64,000 nt of DNA from Mediterranea massiliensis (GTDB taxonomy: Bacteria > Bacteroidota > Bacteroidia > Bacteroidales > Bacteroidaceae), in contig SUXZ01000001.1 in assembly GCA_015060685.1 (NCBI GenBank), forward strand, positions 124,001-188,000. The letters are read 5' to 3'. Shown piece after piece: positions 9,047 through 19,183 of the stretch; within the stretch, counting starts at the first letter, position 1; each line of letters begins with the position of its first letter. The notes below the pieces were generated by a model that did no database searches, was not told where the DNA came from, and saw nothing but the letters and a program-made list of their open reading frames with translations. The position numbers were made by a program, and so were the translations under genes.

Positions 9047-11098
9047 TTAGCGGGATATCATTTCGATGCTTCGCTTCACGAACTTGCTGAGTGCTTCGCC
9101 CTTCAGCATGCCGTTTTGCAACAGGGCCAGGTCGATGAGTTGTTTTACTACCTTGTTGTCGGCGGCGTACTTGGCATATACATCGTTTTTCTTCGATTTC
9201 AACGCTTCGATTTGCTTTTCAAGGCTTTCCAATTCATCTTTTTCGGCAACGGAGATTTCGTCTTCTTTCTTATCTTTTTGTTGCTTGGAGAGCTTGTCGC
9301 GTTGCTCTTCGGCCGTCTTAATCTCGCTTTGGATGCTCGATGCTTCGGTTGCGCAGGCTGCTTCTTCGCCGTTCAATACCTCTTTAATCAGCGAGTGGTC
9401 GGTGTTCAGGACGAGGTTGAACATATCGGGCATTTCGCCGTAGAAGCTCATGCCGGCTTGGATGTTGGCCATCTCCTTCATACGTCTCATGTACTCGCTT
9501 TGGGTAATCATGATGGGGGCGGCACTTTCGCCCAGGCTTTGCGAAGCTACCATGAACTCGGTCTTTTCCATCTTTGGAAGTTGGCTCTTGAACACGGCAG
9601 AAAGGGCCTCTTGCTTGTCGGCGGCCAAGGCGTCGTTCTTCTTCTCTTCCTTCACGATGAGGTTGTCGATGGTGTCGCCATCCACACGGGTGAAGCGCGA
9701 CTTTTCGAACTTCTGTTCGAGCATGCTAATCATGGCTACGTCCAGCTGACCGTCCATCAACAGTACGTTGTAGCCCTTGTTGGTGGCGTTTTCGATGTAG
9801 CTATATTGCTCGTCTTTATGGTTGGCATAGAGGTAAATCAAACTTCCGTCTTTGTCGGTTTGGTTATCCTTAATCAGCGTCTTGTACTCGTCGAACGTGT
9901 AGCACTTGCCATCGGTATCGGTGAAAAGGGAGAAATCTTTGGCGCGATCGTAGAAATCTTCTTGTGTCAGCATGCCGTAGTTGATGAAGATTTTCAGGTC
10001 GTTCCACTTCTCTTCGTATTGCTTGCGGTCGTTCTTGAAGATGGATTGCAAGCGGTCGGATACCTTCTTGGTGATGTAGGTGGAGATTTTCTTTACGTTC
10101 GAGTCGCTTTGCAAGTATGAGCGCGATACGTTCAGCGGAATGTCCGGTGAATCGAGCACACCGTGAAGCAAGGTCAGAAAGTCGGGTACGATGCCTTCTA
10201 CCGAGTCGGTCACATATACTTGGTTGCAATAGAGCTGTATCTTGTTCTTGTTCAGCTCGATGTTGCTCTTCACCTTGGGGAAGTAGAGGATACCTGTCAG
10301 GTGGAAAGGATAATCTACATTCAGGTGAATCCAGAAGAGCGGCTCATCCGACATGGGGTAGAGCTTGCGATAGAACTCCTTGTAATCCTCCTCTTTCAGT
10401 TCGCTTGGCTTGCGTGTCCAAAGCGGATTGGGCTCGTTGATGATGTTGTCTTCGGCTGTTTCCACTTGCTTGCCGTCTTTCCACTCTTTCTTTTTGCCGA
10501 AAGCGATGGGCACGGGCAGGAAGCTGCAATATTTCTTCAGCAAGGAAGAGAGGCGGTTTTCTTCCAGGAACTCCTTGCAATCGTCGTCGATGTAGAGCAC
10601 GATGTCGGTGCCTCGTTCTTGCTTTTCTACCTCTTCGAGGGTAAATTCGGGGCTTCCGTCGCATGTCCACTTCACGGCCTTGGCATCGTCTTTCCACGAT
10701 TTGGTGATGATTTCCACCTTCTTGGCCACCATGAAGGCCGAGTAGAAACCTAAACCGAAGTGGCCGATGATGGCATTGGCGTCGTTCTTATACTTTTCCA
10801 GGAAGTCGTTGGCACCGGAAAAGGCGATTTGGTTGATGTATTTGTCGATTTCATCGGTAGTCATACCAATGCCTCGGTCGGAAACGGTGATGGTTTCCTT
10901 GTCGAGAGAAACGCGCACGGTGAGGTCGCCCAGCTCGCCTTTGAACTCGCCGATAGAGGAGAGCGTCTTCAGCTTTTGGGTAGCATCTACGGCGTTGGAT
11001 ACCAATTCGCGAAGAAATATTTCGTGATCGCTATACAAGAATTTTTTGATAACGGGGAAGATGTTTTCGGTTGTTACCCCAATGTTTCCTTTTTGCAT
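9047..11098 (-). CDS. htpG: molecular chaperone HtpG (Hsp90)
   Basis: A 683-residue Hsp90. The GHKL ATPase site is complete: ELVSNAVDATQK (ATP/Mg-binding Glu and Asn), DRGIGMT, and the lid GHFGLGFYSAFMV. A middle domain (PLFWIHLNVDYPFHLTGILYFP, LNVSRSYLQ with the catalytic-loop Arg) and a C-terminal dimerisation domain follow. A Lys/Glu-rich insertion (about residues 600-640) is a longer charged coiled segment than in E. coli HtpG. It is a cytosolic dimeric chaperone. It sits downstream of clpC on the same strand with a 56-bp gap, so read-through from clpC is possible. Confidence 0.97.
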   Translation of the reverse strand: MQKGNIGVTTENIFPVIKKFLYSDHEIFLRELVSNAVDATQKLKTLSSIGEFKGELGDLTVRVSLDKETITVSDRGIGMTTDEIDKYINQIAFSGANDFLEKYKNDANAIIGHFGLGFYSAFMVAKKVEIITKSWKDDAKAVKWTCDGSPEFTLEEVEKQERGTDIVLYIDDDCKEFLEENRLSSLLKKYCSFLPVPIAFGKKKEWKDGKQVETAEDNIINEPNPLWTRKPSELKEEDYKEFYRKLYPMSDEPLFWIHLNVDYPFHLTGILYFPKVKSNIELNKNKIQLYCNQVYVTDSVEGIVPDFLTLLHGVLDSPDIPLNVSRSYLQSDSNVKKISTYITKKVSDRLQSIFKNDRKQYEEKWNDLKIFINYGMLTQEDFYDRAKDFSLFTDTDGKCYTFDEYKTLIKDNQTDKDGSLIYLYANHKDEQYSYIENATNKGYNVLLMDGQLDVAMISMLEQKFEKSRFTRVDGDTIDNLIVKEEKKNDALAADKQEALSAVFKSQLPKMEKTEFMVASQSLGESAAPIMITQSEYMRRMKEMANIQAGMSFYGEMPDMFNLVLNTDHSLIKEVLNGEEAACATEASSIQSEIKTAEEQRDKLSKQQKDKKEDEISVAEKDELESLEKQIEALKSKKNDVYAKYAADNKVVKQLIDLALLQNGMLKGEALSKFVKRSIEMISR

Positions 11099-11154
11099 AT
11101 TCAGTTTAGTTTAATGGTTATACTTCTATTTTATATTTACCCTTAAGGGAAAAT

Positions 11155-13689
11155 TTATTTTTCCTTCCTGGAAAATGTTATTCCGTCTTTGGTTTCGTTC
11201 AGCGTTGCAAGAATCTCGTCGCCAGCCTGAAGTTCGGTGGATACAATCATTTCGGACAATCCATCTTCCAGGTAGTTTTGTATGGCTCGCTTCAGTGGGC
11301 GGGCACCATACTGAACATCGTATCCCTTTTCGGCAATGAAGCGCTTGGCTTCGTCGCTCAGCGTGAGCTTGAAACCGAGGTTTTCTATGCGGGCATAAAG
11401 TGCCTTCAGTTCGATGTCGATTATCTTTATAATGGCATCGAGGCTTAATTGTTCGAACGTGATGATTTCGTCGATACGATTCAGGAACTCGGGCGAGAAT
11501 GTCTTGTGCAACGACTTCTGGATAAGCGAGTTGGCATACTCCTTGTCGTCGGTGCGTTGTTGTGCGGCAAAGCCGACGCCTCGTCCGAACTCTTTCAGTT
11601 GGCGGGTACCTACGTTCGAGGTCATGATGATGATGGTGTTCTTGAAATCTACCGTGCGGCCGAAGCTATCGGTCAGGCGGCCTTCGTCCATTACTTGCAA
11701 CAACAGGTTGAAGACATCGGTATGTGCCTTTTCCACCTCGTCGAGCAGAACGATAGAGTAGGGCTTGCGGCGTACCTTTTCGGTCAGTTGTCCGCCTTCG
11801 TCGTAGCCTACATATCCCGGAGGGGCACCAACGAGGCGCGAAACGGCAAACTTCTCCATGTATTCGCTCATATCTACCCGAATCAGTGCGTCGGACGAGC
11901 CGAACATCTGCTTGGCCAACTGCTTGACCAAGTGTGTCTTTCCTACACCTGTAGGGCCTAAGAAGAGGAAGGTGCCGATGGGGCGGTTAGGGTCTTTCAG
12001 TCCTACACGGCTACGCAGGATGGCCTTGGTAAGCTTCTCGATGGCGGCATCTTGTGCAATGACTTGGCTTTGCAACTCGCTCTTCATGTTTATCAGGCGT
12101 GCGCTTTCGGTTTGCGCCATGCGTTGTACGGGTATGCCCGACATCATGGAAACCACTCTTGCAATCTCCTCTTCGTCCACCACTTCGCGGAGGTTTTCGT
12201 GCTGGCTTTCCCAAGCGCTTTTCATCTCTTCCAATTGCTCGGTCAGCTCTTTGGCACGGTCGCGATGGTTGGCGGCAAGCTCATAATTCTGCGATTTCAC
12301 CGCCAAATCTTTCTCCTTCAAGGCTTCGTCGATAAGCTTTTCCTGCTCTTCAATCTCTTTGGGTACGCTGATATTAATAAGGTGTACGCGCGAACCGGCC
12401 TCGTCGAGCACGTCGATGGCTTTGTCGGGGAAGCTACGGTCGGTGATGTATCGTTCGGAATACTTCACGCAGGCTTCGATGGCCTGGTCGGTGTAGCTCA
12501 CGTTGTGATGCTCTTCGTATCTCTCCTTTATGTTCTTGAGAATCTGCAGGGTTTCGTCGGCCGTTGTAGGCTCTACAATCACCTTTTGGAAGCGTCTTTC
12601 CAAAGCACCGTCCTTCTCGATGTTCTTGCGGTATTCATCGAGCGTGGTGGCGCCGATGCATTGTATCTCTCCGCGAGCCAATGCCGGTTTCAGGATGTTG
12701 GCGGCATCCATCGAGCCCGATGACGAGCCGGCACCCACGATGGTGTGAATCTCGTCGATGAACAGGATGATATTTGGATTGCGTTGAAGCTCGTTGATGA
12801 TGGAGCGCAACCGCTCTTCGAACTGTCCGCGATACTTGGTGCCGGCTACTACCGAAGCCATGTCGAGCATCACTACACGCTTGTTGAAAAGGATGCGCGA
12901 AACACGCTTTTGTACGATTCGTGTAGCCAGTCCTTCTACGATGGCCGACTTGCCTACGCCGGGCTCTCCAATCAGTATCGGATTGTTCTTTTTTCTCCTA
13001 CTTAGAATTTGTGCTACACGTTCAATTTCTTTCTCTCTTCCGATGACCGGATCAAGTTTGTCATCTTGTGCCAATTTTGTCACATCTGTGCCAAAATTGT
13101 CAAGAACGGGCGTGTCGTTGTTTGCCCTTGGTGTAGCTGTCTTGGTGCCGCCTTCGCGCCTTTTGTTAGCCTGGTTGTTGTATGGCTTGATGTCCTCATC
13201 GTCCTCGCCCTCTTCGGTAAAGCGTAGTTCGTCCTTCACGATAGAGTCGCTTACTTTCGATGTAAGTAGCTTGTAGGCAGCGTTGTATGTAGCCTTATGG
13301 TCTTCTAAGATGTGGGCGGCGTCGTTGTCTCCATCTTTAAGAATGGCCAGCAACAAATGCTCGGCATCTACAAGGGGAGATTGCAGAAGTCGCGATTCGA
13401 GCATACACATCTTTAATATACGGGCTGCCGAAGTGGATAGGGCTATATCGTTGTCGTTGGAAGATACAAAGTTCAGTGTGCTTTGTTTAACGGCATTTTC
13501 TACTTGTGTCTTGATTTCCTTTAAATCAATGTTTAGTTTCTGTAGCACTTCAATTGCTTTTCCTTCGCCATCGCGCAACATGCCAAGCAATAGATGTTCG
13601 GGCGCAACAACATTGTTGCACAGACGATTGGCCTCTTCTTTGCTATAAGAAATAATGTCTGAAAAACGTTGCGAAAATTGGTTACTCAT
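11155..13689 (-). CDS. clpC: ClpC-type AAA+ ATPase/unfoldase
   Basis: An 844-residue Hsp100 protein. Two ClpN repeats (about 5-70 and 80-150), a first AAA+ module with Walker A GEPGVGKS (241-248) and Walker [17 protein letters not shown], a short UVR-like middle segment ([25 protein letters not shown]), then a second AAA+ module with Walker A GPTGVGKT and Walker [12 protein letters not shown]. The short middle domain marks it as ClpC rather than ClpB. It unfolds substrates for the ClpP protease. Its promoter faces away from gyrA. Confidence 0.95.
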   Translation of the reverse strand: MSNQFSQRFSDIISYSKEEANRLCNNVVAPEHLLLGMLRDGEGKAIEVLQKLNIDLKEIKTQVENAVKQSTLNFVSSNDNDIALSTSAARILKMCMLESRLLQSPLVDAEHLLLAILKDGDNDAAHILEDHKATYNAAYKLLTSKVSDSIVKDELRFTEEGEDDEDIKPYNNQANKRREGGTKTATPRANNDTPVLDNFGTDVTKLAQDDKLDPVIGREKEIERVAQILSRRKKNNPILIGEPGVGKSAIVEGLATRIVQKRVSRILFNKRVVMLDMASVVAGTKYRGQFEERLRSIINELQRNPNIILFIDEIHTIVGAGSSSGSMDAANILKPALARGEIQCIGATTLDEYRKNIEKDGALERRFQKVIVEPTTADETLQILKNIKERYEEHHNVSYTDQAIEACVKYSERYITDRSFPDKAIDVLDEAGSRVHLINISVPKEIEEQEKLIDEALKEKDLAVKSQNYELAANHRDRAKELTEQLEEMKSAWESQHENLREVVDEEEIARVVSMMSGIPVQRMAQTESARLINMKSELQSQVIAQDAAIEKLTKAILRSRVGLKDPNRPIGTFLFLGPTGVGKTHLVKQLAKQMFGSSDALIRVDMSEYMEKFAVSRLVGAPPGYVGYDEGGQLTEKVRRKPYSIVLLDEVEKAHTDVFNLLLQVMDEGRLTDSFGRTVDFKNTIIIMTSNVGTRQLKEFGRGVGFAAQQRTDDKEYANSLIQKSLHKTFSPEFLNRIDEIITFEQLSLDAIIKIIDIELKALYARIENLGFKLTLSDEAKRFIAEKGYDVQYGARPLKRAIQNYLEDGLSEMIVSTELQAGDEILATLNETKDGITFSRKEK

Positions 13690-13739
13690 AAATAATCTCT
13701 CTTTCTTCTTGGTTTGTTTTACTCAACTGTTTCTGCTTA

Positions 13740-13747
13740 CAAAGATA
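13740..13747 (-). promoter_or_regulatory. -7 promoter box of clpC
   Basis: TATCTTTG on the minus strand, an exact TAnnTTTG match, 51 bp before the clpC ATG. No obvious -33 TTG at the right distance. Confidence 0.6.
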
Positions 13748-14142
13748 GGGATAAATCCGTCATCATTTGTGCATCACATTCTTATAAAATACAAATCTTA
13801 TGCCAAAGTTGTTTTTACAGGCTGTTTTTTTGCAAAAAAATCATAAATAGGTGGTTTGTATGGAAATTTCTATTTTATAAAAAAGTGTTGGTTGTAAAAA
13901 TATCAGATTGGTATTTCTGGCTGTTTTCTTACAACGAAAGCTATTTGCATCGGCATCTGAACAGAAGGATAGGGGATAGCTGACATTTTGCTATAACAAA
14001 GCGTATTTTTAACTCAAATAAATACTTGAGAGTATTTTTTATCATAAAGTTTTTAAGAAAACTTTCGTATGTCGAAAAAAAGCAGTAATTTAGCATAGTT
14101 TTTTAAACAAACGTTGAATATTTAATTAAATTACATATTTAA
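13748..14142. other. gene-free gap between clpC and gyrA
   Basis: About 395 bp of AT-rich DNA. A 7-bp hairpin with trailing T residues (14020-14037, AAATACT/AGTATTT) could stop rightward transcription. A weak promoter-like TAATTTAG (14086-14093) with TTTCG about 20 bp upstream may drive gyrA. No credible ORF is seen. Confidence 0.4.
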
Positions 14143-16650
14143 ATGCTTGAACAAGACAGAATTATAAAAATCAATATCGAGGAAGAGATGAAATCATCCT
14201 ACATCGATTACTCTATGTCGGTAATCGTTGCTCGTGCGCTTCCTGATGTTAGAGATGGTTTTAAGCCCGTTCACCGAAGAATTCTTTTCGGTATGATGGG
14301 ATTGGGAAATACCTCGGACAAGCCATATAAGAAATCGGCCAGAGTCGTGGGTGAGGTGTTGGGTAAATATCACCCCCATGGCGACTCGTCTGTATATGGA
14401 GCATTGGTTCGTATGGCTCAACCATGGGCAATGCGCTACATGCTGGTAGACGGACAAGGTAACTACGGTTCGGTGGATGGTGACGGTGCAGCAGCTATGC
14501 GTTACACCGAATGTCGCTTGAAGAAAATCGGTGAAGACATGATGCTCGACATCGACAAGGAAACCGTGGATATGCAACCCAACTTCGACGATTCGTTGCT
14601 GGAACCCAAAGTGATGCCTACACGCATTCCAAACCTGCTGGTAAACGGTGCGTCGGGTATTGCCGTTGGTATGGCTACAAACATGCCTACTCACAACCTT
14701 TCCGAAGTGATTGATGCTTGTGTGGCCTACATCGACAACAACGATATTGATATCGAAGAATTGATGGAATATGTAAAGGCTCCCGATTTCCCGACCGGAG
14801 GTTATATCTATGGTATGTCGGGCGTTCGCGAGGCATATCTCACTGGTAGAGGCCGTGTTGTGATGCGCGCCCGTGCAGAAATCGAAGCCGGACAAAACCA
14901 CGATAAGATTGTTGTAACCGAAATTCCTTACGGAGTAAACAAGGCCGAACTGATTAAGAGCATTGCCGACCTGGTGAACGAAAAGAAAATCGATGGTATC
15001 TCGTATGCCAACGACGAATCGGACCGCGAAGGTATGCGCATCGTCATCGACATCAAGCGCGATGCCAATGCCAGCGTAGTGCTGAACAAGCTTTATAAGA
15101 TGACTCAGCTGCAAACTTCGTTCGGTGTGAACAATGTGGCACTTGTTCCTTATGGAAAGGACAAGAAACTTCGCCCACGCACATTGAACTTGAAGGAGTT
15201 GATTCAATACTTCGTAGAACATCGTCACGACGTGGTTATCCGTCGTACACAATACGAACTTCGCAAGGCAAAAGAACGCGCACACATCCTGGAAGGTTTG
15301 ATTATTGCTTCGGATAATATCGACGAAGTAATCAGAATTATCCGTGCCGCCAAAACACCTAACGATGCTATCAACGGCTTGATGGAACGCTTCGAACTCT
15401 CTGAAATCCAAGCTCGTGCCATCGTTGAAATGCGTTTGCGCCAACTCACCGGACTGATGCAAGACCAACTTCATGCCGAGTACGAGGAGATTCAAAAGCA
15501 GATTGCTTACCTCGAAGAAATCCTTGTTAACGAAGAACTTTGTAGAAAGGTAATCAAAGACGAACTGCTTGAAGTGAAAGCGAAGTATGGCGACGAACGT
15601 CGTTCGGAAATCGTTTACTCTTCAGAAGAATTCAATCCGGAAGATTTCTATGCAGATGATGAAATGATTATCACCATCTCGCACATGGGATACATCAAGC
15701 GTACACCGCTTAGCGAGTTCCGTGCACAAAATAGAGGTGGAGTAGGGTCGAAGGGTAGTGATACTCGCGACGAAGACTTCGTAGAACATATCTATCCTGC
15801 AACCATGCACAACACCATGATGTTCTTTACACAAAAGGGTCGTTGTTACTGGCTGAAGGTTTACGAAATTCCCGAAGGCTCGAAGAATTCGAAGGGACGA
15901 GCCATCCAGAACTTGCTCAACATCGACTCGGACGATGCCGTAAATGCATACCTCCGCGTTAAGAACCTCAACGACAAGGAGTTCATCAACAACCACTACG
16001 TTGTATTCTGTACAAAGAACGGTGTTATCAAGAAGACTTTGCTCGAACAATACTCACGTCCACGTCAAAACGGTGTAAACGCAATCCTTATCCGCGAAGA
16101 CGACAAGGTTATCGAAGTACGTATGACCGATGGCAATAGCGAAATCATTATTGCCAATCGTAACGGACGAGCCATCCGCTTCAACGAAAGCACTGTCCGA
16201 CCAATGGGTAGAACATCGACCGGTGTAAGAGCCATGACACTCGACAACGACGGTCAGGACGAAGTAGTAGGAATGATTTGCATCCAAGATCCGGAAAACG
16301 AAACCATTATGGTGGTTTCTGAACAAGGATTTGGTAAGCGCTCGGAAATCGAAGACTACCGAATCACTAACCGTGGCGGTAAGGGTGTCAAGACAATGAA
16401 CGTTACCGAAAAGACCGGTAAGTTGGTAGCTATCAAGACAGTAACAGACGATAACGACTTGATGATTATCAATAAATCGGGCATCACTATTCGCATGCAC
16501 GTTGCCGACTTCCGAGTAATGGGACGAGCCACACAAGGTGTCCGACTCATCAACCTCGAAAAACGTAACGATGAAATCGGATCGGTTTGTAAGGTAAATG
16601 CCGAACAAGAAGAGGAGGAAATCGTTGTTAACGAAGAAAACCAAGAATAA
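14143..16650 (+). CDS. gyrA: DNA gyrase subunit A
   Basis: An 835-residue type II topoisomerase A subunit. The winged-helix/tower region is standard; catalytic Tyr121 lies in [10 protein letters not shown]. The quinolone-determining region reads [17 protein letters not shown]: Ser82 corresponds to E. coli Ser83, and Gly86 stands where E. coli has Asp87. The C-terminal half has six pinwheel blades, with the GyrA box at [10 protein letters not shown] (about residue 530). The acidic tail ([15 protein letters not shown]) is typical of the family. With GyrB, not in this window, it introduces negative supercoils. The TPR gene follows 46 bp downstream. Confidence 0.97.
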   Translation: MLEQDRIIKINIEEEMKSSYIDYSMSVIVARALPDVRDGFKPVHRRILFGMMGLGNTSDKPYKKSARVVGEVLGKYHPHGDSSVYGALVRMAQPWAMRYMLVDGQGNYGSVDGDGAAAMRYTECRLKKIGEDMMLDIDKETVDMQPNFDDSLLEPKVMPTRIPNLLVNGASGIAVGMATNMPTHNLSEVIDACVAYIDNNDIDIEELMEYVKAPDFPTGGYIYGMSGVREAYLTGRGRVVMRARAEIEAGQNHDKIVVTEIPYGVNKAELIKSIADLVNEKKIDGISYANDESDREGMRIVIDIKRDANASVVLNKLYKMTQLQTSFGVNNVALVPYGKDKKLRPRTLNLKELIQYFVEHRHDVVIRRTQYELRKAKERAHILEGLIIASDNIDEVIRIIRAAKTPNDAINGLMERFELSEIQARAIVEMRLRQLTGLMQDQLHAEYEEIQKQIAYLEEILVNEELCRKVIKDELLEVKAKYGDERRSEIVYSSEEFNPEDFYADDEMIITISHMGYIKRTPLSEFRAQNRGGVGSKGSDTRDEDFVEHIYPATMHNTMMFFTQKGRCYWLKVYEIPEGSKNSKGRAIQNLLNIDSDDAVNAYLRVKNLNDKEFINNHYVVFCTKNGVIKKTLLEQYSRPRQNGVNAILIREDDKVIEVRMTDGNSEIIIANRNGRAIRFNESTVRPMGRTSTGVRAMTLDNDGQDEVVGMICIQDPENETIMVVSEQGFGKRSEIEDYRITNRGGKGVKTMNVTEKTGKLVAIKTVTDDNDLMIINKSGITIRMHVADFRVMGRATQGVRLINLEKRNDEIGSVCKVNAEQEEEEIVVNEENQE

Positions 16651-16696
16651 GAATTTAAAAATTGACTTATAATATTAATTTAAAACAACTAAAATC

Positions 16697-17998
16697 ATGA
16701 AAAGAGTATTTTTTTCGGTGGTTATGCTATTTGCAGCAAGCATTACCTTTGCTCAAGTAAAAAGCGTAAAAGAAGCAAAAGCAATAGCAAATGCTTCTAA
16801 TCCTGATTTTGCAAAAGCAGAAAAATTGATTAACGCTGCTATGACAAATCCGGAAACACAAAACGATCCTGAAACATGGAATGTAGCAGGTATCATCCAA
16901 CAAAAGAGAGGCACTAAGGAAATGGAAAAGGCTTACCTCAGAAAGCCTTACGATACTATGCAAATTTACAATAGCGCTTTGGCTATGTGTGAATACTTCT
17001 TGAAGTGCGATGAATTGGCACAAATTCCTAACGAAAAGGGTAAAATCAAGAACAAATACCGTAAAGCAAACGCATCGTTGATTCTTGGCGAAAAGAACAA
17101 CCTGATTAACGGTGGTATCGAGTATTACAACAAGATGCTCGAAGCTGAAAGAGCCGACAACTTGGACAAGGCTAAGGAAATCGGTAAGCAAGCTTTGTCA
17201 TTCTTTGCTGGTTATGTAGATGCAATGGTTAGCCCCATGTTTGCTGAACAAAACTTCGCTAAGACTGATAGCGTATTGCCTCAAATCGCTTACTATGCTG
17301 GTATGACCGCAAGTAGAATTGAAGATTTCGACGCCGTTCTTAAGTATTCTCCATATGCTGTTGACGATAAGGAAGTTGGTAGCTATGCAATGGAATTCAT
17401 CGCAAGAGCATGGAGCATCAAGGGCGACTCTGTAAAATGGATGAACACTTTAAAGGAAGGTCTTGAAAAGTATCCTCAACACGATTACTTCTTCGGTAAC
17501 ATGATCGACTACTATAGCAACAACAACAAGTTTGAAGAAGCTATGGCTTATGCCGATGAAATGTTGGCTAAGGATCCGGACAATACCTTCTATATTTATG
17601 TAAAGGGTTATTTGGGCAACCGCATGTACGAAAACTTTAAGGGTGCCGGTAAGAACGAAGAAGCAGCAGCAGCTTTGGATCAAGCTATCGAAACTTACAA
17701 GAAGGCTATCGAAGTAGATCCTAAGTATCCTCAAGCTCTTTCTAACTTGGCATTCAGCTACTGCTTGAAGGCTCAAGACTATTCAGAAAAGGCTGAGAGC
17801 GATGTTAGCAGTCCTAAGTATGCTGAAGATCAAGCTATCTTGAAGGGCTTCTACGAATCAGCTAAGCCTTATTACGAAAAGGTTCGCGAATTGTATCCTG
17901 AACAAAAAGATTTGTGGTTGCAAGGTTTGTACCGTGTTTACTACAACTTGAACATGGGTCCTGAATTCGAAGAAATCGAAAGCTTGATGGGCATGTAA
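16697..17998 (+). CDS. secreted TPR protein
   Basis: A 433-residue protein with a signal peptide (MKRVFFSVVMLFAASITFAQ) and several TPR motifs, clearest in EEAMAYADEMLAKDPDNTFYIY and AIETYKKAIEVDPKYPQALSNLAFSY. It is likely periplasmic. No enzymatic motif. The codon pattern, rich in preferred codons such as AAG and GAA, suggests good expression. It follows gyrA closely, a linkage often seen in Bacteroidales, and ends in a strong terminator. Confidence 0.85.
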   Translation: MKRVFFSVVMLFAASITFAQVKSVKEAKAIANASNPDFAKAEKLINAAMTNPETQNDPETWNVAGIIQQKRGTKEMEKAYLRKPYDTMQIYNSALAMCEYFLKCDELAQIPNEKGKIKNKYRKANASLILGEKNNLINGGIEYYNKMLEAERADNLDKAKEIGKQALSFFAGYVDAMVSPMFAEQNFAKTDSVLPQIAYYAGMTASRIEDFDAVLKYSPYAVDDKEVGSYAMEFIARAWSIKGDSVKWMNTLKEGLEKYPQHDYFFGNMIDYYSNNNKFEEAMAYADEMLAKDPDNTFYIYVKGYLGNRMYENFKGAGKNEEAAAALDQAIETYKKAIEVDPKYPQALSNLAFSYCLKAQDYSEKAESDVSSPKYAEDQAILKGFYESAKPYYEKVRELYPEQKDLWLQGLYRVYYNLNMGPEFEEIESLMGM

Positions 17999-18021
17999 TT
18001 CCAAACGTTACAATAATCTTT

Positions 18022-18055
18022 AAAAGTGTGGCTTCGTTTAAGCCACACTTTTTTT
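18022..18055 (+). terminator. terminator of gyrA-TPR unit
   Basis: AAGTGTGGCTT and AAGCCACACTT form an 11-bp stem with a short loop, followed by seven T residues, 24 bp after the TPR stop. Confidence 0.9.
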
Positions 18056-18273
18056 ATGCAATACAGTAATAGTATTACCACGACAAACAATAATAATAGC
18101 ATCAATCCAATACTAATACTAATGTTGATTCTCACTAAAATATTCTTCTTCATAATTTTATTTATTTTTTTAATCTTTAATCTTTAATCAAATTCTTATA
18201 GTAGGATATAGCCTTTATTTGCGATATTAAACATAATTGTGATTAAAGATTTGAAGTATATTCGTGAGAAGAG
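18056..18273. other. gene-free gap before the bat operon end
   Basis: AT-rich spacer holding three direct copies of ATCTTTA-like heptamers (18171-18189) and an inverted partner GATTAAAGATT (18241-18251). A minus-strand ORF encoding a hydrophobic 70-mer crosses it but overlaps the terminator and the TPR gene; I do not call it. Confidence 0.4.
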
Positions 18274-18305
18274 CAAAAAAAAATGCTTGTTTCCAAGCAT
18301 TTTTA
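18274..18305 (-). terminator. terminator of the bat operon
   Basis: On the minus strand, AATGCTTG / CAAGCATT with a GAAA loop, followed by nine T residues, about 45 bp after the batE stop. Confidence 0.88.
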
Positions 18306-18348
18306 GTACGATTCTAAGCGAATCTAAATATGATTTATAAGGAAATGT

Positions 18349-19164
18349 TTAATGGTAAATCAGTTCAAGCGCATTGGTTGGAATCCAACCGACTTTACCG
18401 TCTTCCAATTTGATTTCTTTCCATTCTTTCATCGAATTGTCTTTGATTTCCACTTTGTGGCCTTCGTGCAGAATGAACAAGCTTGTACCGTTTTCGCTTG
18501 GTGTGCTGCGTGCCGTTACGCTTGGCGCTAAAATAATTGCCTCTTTGTTTTCAATCAAATCGTTTTTTTGTTGCCAGGCAAAGATGTTGCTTAAAACCGA
18601 AACAATCAGGCAAACACAACCCACAGCAAAGCTAATCTTCTTGGTTTTCAGTTGCTTTGTAAATAAGAACATGGCCAGCGTTACGATAAAGATTATAAAG
18701 CATATAATGCCCAATCTGGCCCATGTATCTATGCTCAGTTTGTTGATAAGCGCCTTAAACCAGGCTACAAAGAAGATTTCCGGTATGGGAACAACCTTAT
18801 CAACGGTTTTAGCTCGGGCAATTTCAAGATTTGCTTTAATGTCGCCATTATTTGGCTGCATCAGCAATGCTCTTTTATAATTCAGAATTGCTCTGGCAAT
18901 TTCGCCTTGCTTATAGTAGCTGTTACCTAAGTTATAATACAATTCGGCAGCTTCGCCTTGTTGAAGCAACGATTCGTAGATATCGATGGCCTTCAGGTAG
19001 TCATTATTCATGTAAGCACTATCGCCATCGGCCTTCGTGTATTCCTTTTGTTCGGGTATGAAGTTATCGGTTGTTTCTACCTGTGTACTATCATTTTGCG
19101 CCCAAACATTGGCTACATTCAGGCTTAGAACAACAGCTAACGACCAAATGATTATTCTTTTCAT
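18349..19164 (-). CDS. batE: BatE: TPR protein with SH3-like domain
   Basis: A 271-residue protein. I use the ATG at 19164 (MKRIIIWSLAVVLSL signal peptide); a TTG 15 bp upstream adds five residues. TPR repeats (AELYYNLGNSYYKQGEIARAILNYKRALLMQP) are followed by two transmembrane helices (about 145-185) and a C-terminal bacterial SH3-like domain (VTARSTPSENGTSLFILHEGHKVEI..GKVGWIPTNALELI). This matches BatE of the Bacteroides aerotolerance operon. It lies about 20 bp after batD and closes the operon. Confidence 0.9.
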   Translation of the reverse strand: MKRIIIWSLAVVLSLNVANVWAQNDSTQVETTDNFIPEQKEYTKADGDSAYMNNDYLKAIDIYESLLQQGEAAELYYNLGNSYYKQGEIARAILNYKRALLMQPNNGDIKANLEIARAKTVDKVVPIPEIFFVAWFKALINKLSIDTWARLGIICFIIFIVTLAMFLFTKQLKTKKISFAVGCVCLIVSVLSNIFAWQQKNDLIENKEAIILAPSVTARSTPSENGTSLFILHEGHKVEIKDNSMKEWKEIKLEDGKVGWIPTNALELIYH

Positions 19165-19183
19165 ATCTTTCTGTTTCAATTAG

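Noticed and set aside
9116..10120. 334-codon ORF opposite htpG
   Set aside because: A frame shadow of htpG; the htpG protein is fully conserved in the other strand.
14194..15495. 433-codon ORF opposite gyrA
   Set aside because: A long open antisense frame produced by gyrA codon bias; the sense protein is unmistakable.
17941..18153. Minus-strand 70-codon hydrophobic ORF
   Set aside because: It overlaps the gyrA-TPR terminator and the end of the TPR gene, and has no promoter; hydrophobic N-terminus alone is not enough.
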